Source of the DNA: an uncultured Collinsella sp.
Lineage (GTDB): Bacteria; Actinomycetota; Coriobacteriia; Coriobacteriales; Coriobacteriaceae
DNA: 9,394 nt
Assembly (NCBI GenBank): GCA_905210085.1
Contig: CAJLVJ010000060.1
Location: 1-9,394, forward strand
Direction: 5' to 3'
Positions 1 through 5,595 of this stretch are shown here, one piece after another. The notes below the pieces were generated by a model that was not told the origin of the DNA, did no database searches, and saw only the letters and a list, made by a program, of their open reading frames with translations. The position numbers were made by a program, and so were the translations under genes. Numbering within the stretch: the first letter of the stretch is position 1; the number at the start of each line of letters is the position of its first letter.

Positions 1-275
1 AGATGCAGATGTCCATGCTCAAGCTCCTGGGCTTTACCGAGGAGCGCGCCGAGTCTCAGTTTGGCTTCCTCATGGAGGCCCTCAAGTTTGGTGCGCCCCC
101 GATGGGCGGTTTCGCTCTGGGTCTGGACCGCGTGTGCATGCTGCTCACCGGTTCCGACTCCATCCGCGACGTCATGGCGTTCCCCAAGACGGCCAGTGGC
201 TCCGACCTTATGTCGGGCGCCCCGAGTGCCGTTAGCGGCGCCCAGCTCAAGGACGTCAGTCTGCGCCTGATGTAG
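1..275 (+). CDS. aspS: Aspartyl-tRNA synthetase, C-terminal end (partial)
   Basis: This is the 3' end of a gene that enters from the left edge; codons begin at base 3 and the stop is TAG at 273-275. The enzyme charges tRNA-Asp with aspartate in the cytoplasm. The visible part holds class II synthetase motif 3 (GGFALGLDRVCMLL, whose Arg contacts ATP). It also has the bacterial AspRS tail signature IRDVMAFPKTASGSDLM followed by SGAPS; bacterial AspRS proteins typically read IRDVIAFPKTxxxxDLM..APS here. The preceding QFGFLMEALKFGAPP segment also fits AspRS, where a small domain leads into motif 3. The catalytic core motifs 1 and 2 and the anticodon-binding domain lie outside the window. A perfect intrinsic terminator begins 24 nt after the stop, so this is the last gene of its transcript. 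Identity is firm; whether it is a discriminating or non-discriminating (Asp/Asn) type cannot be judged from this fragment. Confidence 0.95.
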   Translation, partial: MQMSMLKLLGFTEERAESQFGFLMEALKFGAPPMGGFALGLDRVCMLLTGSDSIRDVMAFPKTASGSDLMSGAPSAVSGAQLKDVSLRLM

Positions 276-298
276 GCGAGCGGCTACATATTGCTTGC

Positions 299-333
299 AA
301 CGAGGGAAGGACGTGTACCTTCCCTCGTTTTTT
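299..333 (+). terminator. Intrinsic terminator of aspS
   Basis: Perfect 12-bp stem: arm AACGAGGGAAGG at 299-310, 7-nt loop at 311-317, complementary arm CCTTCCCTCGTT at 318-329. A run of six T (328-333) begins within the right arm. It starts 24 nt after the aspS stop and is oriented for + strand transcription. Confidence 0.92.
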
Positions 334-406
334 ATACGCCGAGATTGTGAGGGCATAGGGTGACCGGGCGTCGCGGAAAGTGCGTCCCGGAATCTGCGTC
401 CAGAAC

Positions 407-450
407 GGGGCAGGCTTTCCCAAAGGGGGTCCTCTGGGAAAGCGCGGCCC
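407..450. repeat. Hairpin unit 1 (imperfect stem)
   Basis: Left arm 407-422 (GGGGCAGGCTTTCCCA), 12-nt loop, right arm 435-450 (TGGGAAAGCGCGGCCC). Thirteen of 16 positions pair; the three mismatches fall in the variable block of the stem. The inner TTTCCCA/TGGGAAA part is perfect. Confidence 0.8.
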
Positions 451-467
451 AGAATTCGGCAAAATAA

Positions 468-513
468 TGGGGCACAGTTTCCGGTTGAGCCGTCTAACGG
501 AAACTGTGCCCCA
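468..513. repeat. Hairpin unit 2 (perfect 16-bp stem)
   Basis: Left arm 468-483 (TGGGGCACAGTTTCCG) pairs without mismatch with 498-513 across a 14-nt loop. Read on the - strand, the hairpin is followed by ATTATTTTG, so it could act as a second, back-up terminator for the regulator gene on that strand. Confidence 0.85.
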
Positions 514-530
514 GAATGAGCGCTCAAAAC

Positions 531-574
531 GGGGCAGGCTTTCCGCAACAACTGTCTGGCGGAAAGCCTGCCCC
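531..574 (-). terminator. Hairpin unit 3, possible terminator of the lacI-type gene
   Basis: Left arm 531-546 (GGGGCAGGCTTTCCGC) pairs perfectly with 559-574 across a 12-nt loop, a 16-bp stem. It lies 6 nt past the stop codon of the - strand regulator. On that strand the stem is followed by GTTTTGAG. The T run is short, so intrinsic termination is plausible but not certain. It is also the third unit of the 62-bp array. Confidence 0.5.
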
Positions 575-580
575 AATTTC

Positions 581-1597
581 TTATAGCGAGTCTCTCTGGA
601 TCAGCTGCATGTGCATCACGGAGGTGGTTGGCTCGGCACCCTTGATCATGTCGAGCGCAATGTTGGCGGCCATGTGGCCTTCTTCGCGCAGGGGCTGGCG
701 GACGGTCGTGAGCGCGGGGACGCAGCGCGTCGCAATCTCGTGATCGTCGAAGCCGACGACAGAAATGTCCGCCGGAACGGATAGGCCTGCCTCGTTGAGT
801 GCGGTGATGACGCCAGCCGCGATACGGTCCGATCCGCAGAGCACGCCATCGAAAGCAATCTCGCGCGCGAGGATCTGGTGCATGGCCTGATAGCCGTCTC
901 CGTTGTTCCAGCCGGTATAGATAACGTTTGCGTCTGGGAGGTCTTCGCCCAAGACGGCGCGGTAGCCGCGCAGGCGGTCGACAACGGCGGGGTTGTCTTG
1001 CGGTCCCAACACGGCGACGATATCTTTGCGCCCTCGCTCCTTCATAGCGAGCGCTGCAAAGCGTCCGCCCTCTTCGTCGTCAGAGTAGACCGTCGAGAAC
1101 ACATCGCGATAGGGGTGGCCCTCGAGCTGGCCGCACAACACGGTGGGTACGCCCAGCTCGCACAGTACCTCGAGCAGCTCGCTGCCCTTGTAGGGGGAGA
1201 CGTCGATCACGGCGTCGAACGAGCGGCGCTCAAAGTGCTCGCGTGCGCGGTTGCGCTCATGCGTAGAAGACGCCTGCAAGATAACGGGCAGATAGGACGA
1301 CTCCGACAGTTCCTCGGTAATGCCGCTCAAAAACTCGCTATAGGTGGGGTCGCTGAAGAGTTCACTCAGGGGCTCGGTCACGAGCACGGCGATGATTTCC
1401 GTGCGCCCGACAGCGAGCGCTCGGCCACGAGCGTTGGGGACAAAATTGACTTCCTTGGCCGCCGCGCGGACGCGCTTTTTGGTTTCCTCGCTAATGCGGG
1501 GCGAATCGTTGAGAGCGCGCGATGCCGTGGAGCGCGACACGCCGGCAGCTGCGGCAACCTCGGCAAGCGTAGGTGCGGTGCGAACTGGTTGGGTCAT
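581..1597 (-). CDS. LacI-family transcriptional repressor (EbgR-like)
   Basis: A 338-aa DNA-binding regulator, the usual LacI/GalR length. Residues 10-30 (TLAEVAAAAGVSRSTASRALN) form the N-terminal helix-turn-helix. Residues 52-62 (FVPNARGRALA) are the hinge-helix region that inserts into the minor groove of the operator. From about 66 to 335 follows the periplasmic-binding-protein-like effector domain, with the family signature VVGFDDHEIA at 280-289 and the following LTTVRQP segment. The ATG at 1597 is preceded by AGGAG (1607-1603 on the - strand) at good spacing. The gene is divergent from ebgA, and three matching dyads lie between them. By position and family it most likely represses ebgA-ebgC and is released by a beta-galactoside or derived sugar, as EbgR does in E. 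coli. The inducer cannot be read from sequence, and orthology to EbgR specifically is inferred from context. Transcription ends toward the hairpin array. Confidence 0.93.
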   Translation of the reverse strand: MTQPVRTAPTLAEVAAAAGVSRSTASRALNDSPRISEETKKRVRAAAKEVNFVPNARGRALAVGRTEIIAVLVTEPLSELFSDPTYSEFLSGITEELSESSYLPVILQASSTHERNRAREHFERRSFDAVIDVSPYKGSELLEVLCELGVPTVLCGQLEGHPYRDVFSTVYSDDEEGGRFAALAMKERGRKDIVAVLGPQDNPAVVDRLRGYRAVLGEDLPDANVIYTGWNNGDGYQAMHQILAREIAFDGVLCGSDRIAAGVITALNEAGLSVPADISVVGFDDHEIATRCVPALTTVRQPLREEGHMAANIALDMIKGAEPTTSVMHMQLIQRDSL

Positions 1598-1841
1598 GGC
1601 GTCTCCTGGAAAATGCGGTCGATGTTGTCACTGATACGGGCTGGTGCGGATACAGCTTACTATAGTGCGTCTGAACAGCGTTCATGATATCCGGTGACCG
1701 GCGTCGTTTTGCAACCAAGCCGCAATCGAATACACCTCGTATGGGGGGAGATATCTGCGGGCGTGGCGGTTGCCTACGAGCTTAAGAACGATGTCTTGTG
1801 CTGTGTTTCGATACTCAGGGTGACATAAGTGTCGCGGTTGT

Positions 1842-1855
1842 ACAACCGGTTGCAC
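1842..1855 (+). promoter_or_regulatory. LacI-type operator O1 (distal)
   Basis: ACAACCGGTTGCAC with the 10-bp palindrome CAACCGGTTG at 1843-1852, centred on a CG-containing core as LacI-family operators usually are. It overlaps a second perfect palindrome, CGGTTGTACAACCG (1835-1848), so three half-sites are packed together. It is centred 45 bp upstream of O2, about -83 from the predicted start site. Confidence 0.75.
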
Positions 1856-1886
1856 CGTTAACCCGGTCAAATCGACCGTTCAGCGG

Positions 1887-1900
1887 ACAACCGGTTGCAC
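1887..1900 (+). promoter_or_regulatory. LacI-type operator O2 (overlaps -35)
   Basis: Identical 14-nt copy of ACAACCGGTTGCAC. Its last six bases (TTGCAC, 1895-1900) serve as the predicted -35 box of ebgA, so a bound repressor would exclude RNA polymerase. Confidence 0.8.
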
Positions 1901-1924
1901 AGCTTTTTGCATCGCCCGTAAGAT
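1895..1924 (+). promoter_or_regulatory. Predicted ebgA promoter
   Basis: Candidate -35 TTGCAC (1895-1900) and -10 TAAGAT (1919-1924) are separated by 18 bp. The start site would fall near 1931. Each box is only a moderate match to the sigma-70-type consensus. The call rests mainly on the operators flanking it, one over the -35 and one over the start site. Confidence 0.5.
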
Positions 1925-1928
1925 AAGG

Positions 1929-1942
1929 ACAACCGGTTGCAC
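1929..1942 (+). promoter_or_regulatory. LacI-type operator O3 (overlaps start site)
   Basis: Third identical copy of ACAACCGGTTGCAC, centred 42 bp (four helical turns) after O2, so both would face the same side of the DNA. It covers the predicted transcription start and lies about 20 nt before the AAGGAG ribosome binding site (1962-1967). Confidence 0.8.
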
Positions 1943-1974
1943 AAGAATCACTACGATGACGAAGGAGCATCACC

Positions 1975-4900
1975 ATGGACGCCATTAACGATTGGGAAAA
2001 CCAAGCGCTCACCCACAGGAACCGCCTGGCACCCCATGCGTACTTTATGGGCTACGAGACCGCCGATCTCGCTGCAACGTACAGCCGTGAGCTGTCGCGC
2101 GGGTTTGTCCAGCTGTCCGGCTCGTGGCAGTTCCGCCTCTTTGAGGGCCCCGCTGCCGTCTCCAGCGAGGAACTCTCCACGTACAAGCCCGAGTGGGATC
2201 ACGTGGAGGTTCCGCACCTGTGGCAGGTGGACGGCTATGGCAACCTTGCCTACACCGACGAGGGTTTCCCGTTCCCGGTGGACCAGCCGTTCGTTCCCTC
2301 CGACGACCCCACGGGCGTCTACCAGCGCATCGTCAACCTTCCCGCCGTTCCTGCCGGCGCTCGCGAGATCATTCGCTTTGACGGCATCGAGAGCTATGGC
2401 GAGCTGTACGTCAACGGCCAGTTTATCGGCATGACCAAGGGCTCGCGCCTGTCCGCCGAGTTCGACGTGACCGACGCGCTCGTCGAGGGTGACAACCTGT
2501 TTGCGGTCAAGGTTCTGCAGTACAGCGATGGTAGCTACATCGAGGACCAGGATATGTGGTGGGCCTCGGGCATCTTCCGCGATGTGTACCTTATGCAGCG
2601 CCCCGCCGCGCACCTGGTCGACTTTAGGTTCCGCACGCACCGCGAGGGCGATACCGCTCTGATTACGCTTGATACGGTGGCCGAGGGCGCTACCCGCGTC
2701 GTGTATACGCTCAGCGATGGCGAGAATGTGGTCGCTACGGGCGAGTGCGTCGACGGCCATGCCGAGTGCAGCGTGACCGATGCCCACTTCTGGAATCCCG
2801 AGGACCCCTTCCTCTACGATCTTACGTTTGAGGTCTACGACGGTGACGAGGTCAGCGAGTACGTTCCGCATCGCCAGGGTCTTGCCGAGGTGACGGTCGA
2901 GGGCAATCATATCTACCTCAACGGCACTTACTTTAAGATGCATGGCGTCAACCGCCACGATCACGACGATCACAAGGGCCGCGCCGTGGGCCTCGATCGC
3001 ATGCGCCGCGACCTGGAGCTCATGAAGCAGCACAACATCAACGCGGTGCGCACGTCCCACTACGCCAACGACCCGCGCTTCTACGAGCTGTGCGACGAGT
3101 ACGGCATCATGCTGGTCGCCGAGACCGATGTGGAGAGCCATGGCTTCGAGAATATCGGCAATATCGCCCTGGTCACCGACGACCCGGCATGGGAGCCGGC
3201 CTACGTCGACCGCATTGAGCGCCTGGTGATGCAGGAGCGCAACCACGCCTGCATCATTATGTGGTCGATGGGCAACGAGAGCGGCTATGGCTGCAACATC
3301 CGCGCGATGTACGCCAAGGCTCACGAGCTCGATGGCCGTCCGGTCCATTACGAGGAGGACCGCAACGCCGATACCGTCGATGTCATTTCCACGATGTACT
3401 CCCGTGTTTCGCAGATGAACGACTTTGGCGAGCATCCGTTCCCCAAGCCGCGCATCAACTGCGAGTACGGTCACTCCATGGGCAACGGTCCCGGGGGCCT
3501 GTCCGAGTACCAGGAGGTCTTCGATCGCTGGGATTGCATCCAGGGCCAGTTTATCTGGGAATGGTGCGATCACGGTCTGGCTGCTGTGACCGAGGACGGC
3601 GTTGCCTACGATATGTATGGTGGCGACAACGGCGATTACCCCAACAACAGCAACTTCTGCATCGATGGCATGGTGTTCCCTTGGCAGCAGCCGAGCCCGG
3701 GCCTCACTGAGTATGGCCAGGTCATCTGCCCGGTTCGCATGGCCTACGATGCCGAGGCGGGCGAGCTGACTGTCACCAACAAGCGTTGGTTCACCACCCT
3801 CGAGGATGTCTGCCTGTCGGCCGAGACCCTGGTGGACGGCGACGTGGTCTGCCGCAAGACGCTCATGCCCGGTGCGGTTGCCCCCGGTGAGTCCGTCCAG
3901 CTTCCGCTAGTGATTCGCGAAGCCGCGGTAGGCGAGACCCTGCTGACCGTGCGCGCCTACACCATGGCCGCTCACGTCTGGTGCGAGCCGATGTTCCAAC
4001 TGGGCGCAAGCCAGTTTGCCATCGCCAACCATCCGGCGCCGGCCATCGCGGCTCCCACTCGTCCTGAGCTTACGGTCGAGGAGACCGAGCAGGAGATTCG
4101 CATTCACTCCCTCAACGGCGAGCTGACCTTCAGCAAGGTAAACGGCACCGTGAGCGAGTGGAAGGCATCCGGCCGCGACGTCATGGCCTCTGGCCCCCAG
4201 GTTGGTTTTTGGCATCCGCTCGTCGACAACCACGCCCAGGAGTACGACTCCCTGTGGAAGGACAACTTCATCGATGTGATGCAGACGTCTACCCGCAAGG
4301 TTTCTTGGAAGCAGGACGGCAATGCGGTCGTCGTTACCGTGAGCCAGCGTATTGCTCCTCCCGTCCGCGCGTTCGGCATGCGCGTCGAGCTTGTCTACAC
4401 CGTGCTTCCGAGCGGCCGCGTCGACCTCAAGGTTTCCGGCGAGCCCTACGGCGACTATTCGGACATTATCCCGCGCATCGGCATCTCCTTTGAGGTTCCC
4501 GGTTGCGATCGTGCCGTCGAGTGGTATGGCCACGGCCCGGGCGAGAACTATCCGGACTCGCTGCGCGCCAACCCGGTCGGCCATTACCGCACTACGGTCG
4601 ACGACATGTTCACGCCGTATGTCATGCCCCAGGATTGTGCCAACCGCGAGGGTACCCGCTGGGTTGCCCTGCGCTCGAGCCACGGTGACGGCGTGCTGGT
4701 GACGCGTCCGGCCGACGCCGCTTCCAACCCGTTCTCGTTCTCGGCATGGCCCTATAGCTGCGAGGCCATCGATAACGCCAAGCACGTCTACGATCTTGTC
4801 AAGGGCGACACGGTCACGGTCAACATCAACGACCAGCTGCTCGGCCTTGGCTCGAACTCTTGGGGTTCCGAGGTGCTCGATTCCTATCGCACCCGTTTTG

Positions 4901-4983
4901 AGAGCTTCAGCTTTGAGGTGTCCCTGCGACCGCTGACGTCTGCCGATCTGGCTCAGGCGCTGGCACCCATTAAGGAGGCATAA
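1975..4983 (+). CDS. ebgA: Beta-galactosidase, GH2 family, Ebg alpha-subunit type
   Basis: A 1002-aa cytoplasmic enzyme (no signal peptide) that hydrolyses terminal beta-galactosides such as lactose; E. coli EbgA and LacZ are of similar length. Expected domain order: galactose-binding jelly roll (about 8-205, with TDEGFPFPVDQPFVPSDDP and DQDMWW), immunoglobulin-like domain (about 207-310), TIM barrel (about 312-600), linker beta domain (about 610-705) and beta-galactosidase small-chain domain (about 715-990, ending near SNSWGSEVLDSYR). Substrate and metal-site motif HGVNRHDHDDHKG starts at 323. The acid/base Glu is E435 (MWSMGNES) and the nucleophile is E497 (NCEYGHSMGNGPGG), so the active site is intact. 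The N-terminus (WENQALTHRNRLAPHAYF) and several blocks match my memory of E. coli EbgA better than LacZ. The ATG follows AAGGAG (1962-1967) by 7 nt. It forms an operon with ebgC and is controlled by the upstream operators. The symbol rests on family resemblance plus the adjacent ebgC. Confidence 0.94.
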   Translation: MDAINDWENQALTHRNRLAPHAYFMGYETADLAATYSRELSRGFVQLSGSWQFRLFEGPAAVSSEELSTYKPEWDHVEVPHLWQVDGYGNLAYTDEGFPFPVDQPFVPSDDPTGVYQRIVNLPAVPAGAREIIRFDGIESYGELYVNGQFIGMTKGSRLSAEFDVTDALVEGDNLFAVKVLQYSDGSYIEDQDMWWASGIFRDVYLMQRPAAHLVDFRFRTHREGDTALITLDTVAEGATRVVYTLSDGENVVATGECVDGHAECSVTDAHFWNPEDPFLYDLTFEVYDGDEVSEYVPHRQGLAEVTVEGNHIYLNGTYFKMHGVNRHDHDDHKGRAVGLDRMRRDLELMKQHNINAVRTSHYANDPRFYELCDEYGIMLVAETDVESHGFENIGNIALVTDDPAWEPAYVDRIERLVMQERNHACIIMWSMGNESGYGCNIRAMYAKAHELDGRPVHYEEDRNADTVDVISTMYSRVSQMNDFGEHPFPKPRINCEYGHSMGNGPGGLSEYQEVFDRWDCIQGQFIWEWCDHGLAAVTEDGVAYDMYGGDNGDYPNNSNFCIDGMVFPWQQPSPGLTEYGQVICPVRMAYDAEAGELTVTNKRWFTTLEDVCLSAETLVDGDVVCRKTLMPGAVAPGESVQLPLVIREAAVGETLLTVRAYTMAAHVWCEPMFQLGASQFAIANHPAPAIAAPTRPELTVEETEQEIRIHSLNGELTFSKVNGTVSEWKASGRDVMASGPQVGFWHPLVDNHAQEYDSLWKDNFIDVMQTSTRKVSWKQDGNAVVVTVSQRIAPPVRAFGMRVELVYTVLPSGRVDLKVSGEPYGDYSDIIPRIGISFEVPGCDRAVEWYGHGPGENYPDSLRANPVGHYRTTVDDMFTPYVMPQDCANREGTRWVALRSSHGDGVLVTRPADAASNPFSFSAWPYSCEAIDNAKHVYDLVKGDTVTVNINDQLLGLGSNSWGSEVLDSYRTRFESFSFEVSLRPLTSADLAQALAPIKEA

Positions 4984-4986
4984 GTC

Positions 4987-5442
4987 ATGCATGTCTTTAA
5001 CTCACGCGCCGACTTCGATGCTCAGATGAAGTCCGTCAAGAAGTGGATGCGTACCGGTCAGGCGCTCGACGGCGTTTCTGAACTGCAGCACGATGTGGCG
5101 TACTCCATCGGCGACTCGCTGGTGTATTGGTGGGTGAACGCTCACGAGGCGGCCACTGCCGATCTGGTCGGTCACCGTCGCTATCATGCCGTGCTCGCCC
5201 CGCTCGACGGCGACCTGACCGTCGAGGTTGCCCCCAAGGCAGGCCTCACCTGCACCCGCGCCTACAGCGATATCGATGATCGCGAGCGCTTTGAGGGTGC
5301 GGGGGAGAAGGTGGTGATCCCTGCCGGCGGCGTTGCCGTCGTCGAAATTGACGAGGCATACCGTGTCGTGTCCGATGCCGCGGATCCCCGCGTCGTGGTA
5401 CTGCACGTGACGGTTGAAGGATATTCCTTCCCCAACAAGTAG
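4987..5442 (+). CDS. ebgC: Beta-galactosidase small (beta) subunit EbgC, YhcH/YjgK/YiaL family
   Basis: A 151-aa cupin-like protein; E. coli EbgC is 149 aa. EbgC is the accessory subunit that associates with EbgA and is needed for its full activity. Matching features are VAYSIGDSLVYW (37-48), GHRRYH (62-67), the YSDIDDRERFEGAGE block (93-107), IDEAYRV (121-127) and the C-terminus VTVEGYSFPNK. All have close counterparts in E. coli EbgC as I recall it, including EAYR in place of the histidine-rich motif of the wider YhcH family. It starts 3 nt after the ebgA stop, and its AAGGAGG site (4972-4978) lies within the end of ebgA, so the two are translationally close and co-transcribed. An ATG at 4991 is out of frame. 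No membrane or secretion signal is present. Confidence 0.92.
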   Translation: MHVFNSRADFDAQMKSVKKWMRTGQALDGVSELQHDVAYSIGDSLVYWWVNAHEAATADLVGHRRYHAVLAPLDGDLTVEVAPKAGLTCTRAYSDIDDRERFEGAGEKVVIPAGGVAVVEIDEAYRVVSDAADPRVVVLHVTVEGYSFPNK

Positions 5443-5595
5443 TATTCGTCCGCCTGGACGTTTGCTTCGCGCCGTTAAGGGGGATGGCTTTGTTGACTCC
5501 CTTTTCCCCATTCCCCTTAGCAGGTGCACCGTCCGTGTTTGCACTTGCAGCTCGGACGGGTTTAGATGACATTTAATAGATGATTGGGAGGGCTT
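5443..5595 (+). promoter_or_regulatory. Hairpin-rich gap between ebgC and the permease
   Basis: Three dyads lie in this 153-nt gap. The first is CGTCC/GGACG with a GCCT loop (5447-5460). The second is a 12-bp stem with one G-T pair, TAAGGGGGATGG (5476-5487) with CCATTCCCCTTA (5508-5519). The third is a 7-bp stem, CCGTCCG (5529-5535) with CGGACGG (5553-5559). None has a proper T run, so complete termination is doubtful; partial read-through or mRNA-end protection fits better. A TTTAAT box (5572-5577) resembles a -10 element but has no good -35, and it would put the start site close to the ribosome binding site. Whether the permease is in the ebg transcript is therefore open. Confidence 0.5.

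Larger units (their letters stand above)
373..574. repeat. Tandem hairpin array, exact 62-bp period
   Basis: Three complete units occupy 407-450, 469-512 and 531-574. Each is 44 nt (two arms of 15-16 nt and a loop of 12-14 nt), followed by an 18-nt spacer, so the unit starts are exactly 62 bp apart. A fourth, upstream unit keeps only its right arm (373-388) and spacer (389-406), both in phase. Its predicted left arm (345-360) does not pair. Arms follow GGG(6 variable)TTTCC with the complementary right arm GGAAA(6 variable)CCC. The first two full spacers begin AGAAT and the degenerate spacer begins GGAAT; spacers end in AAC or AAT. Loops differ between units. The array fills the gap between the convergent aspS and lacI-type genes, ending 6 nt short of the regulator's stop codon. 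It is not a CRISPR: the units are dyads and the loops and spacers are short. Function is not known; transcript-end protection, bidirectional termination or a mobile palindromic repeat are all possible. Confidence 0.85.
1598..1974. promoter_or_regulatory. Divergent control region between the regulator and ebgA
   Basis: This 377-nt gene-free stretch separates two divergent genes. The half near ebgA carries three operators and a promoter, listed separately. The half near the regulator has a weak -10-like TATAGT on the - strand (complement of 1659-1664, inside the palindrome ACTATAGT) without a convincing -35 box. It also has a short dyad CCGGTGACCGG at 1691-1701 of unknown role. I see no small gene or RNA in the 1700-1830 segment. 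Confidence 0.7.

Noticed and set aside
345..574. CRISPR array
   Set aside because: The regular period suggested it, but the repeated part is a long dyad of variable sequence and the intervening 18-nt pieces and 12-14 nt loops are too short and too alike for spacers; no cas gene is near.
1937..2434. 165-aa frame overlapping the ebgA start on the + strand
   Set aside because: It lies out of frame within ebgA, begins in operator O3 and has a Ser/Arg/Pro-rich composition typical of a shifted GC-rich frame.
5584..5595. TTG at 5584 as start of the permease
   Set aside because: The GGGAGG ribosome binding site (5586-5591) would then lie inside the gene; ATG at 5596 fits it.
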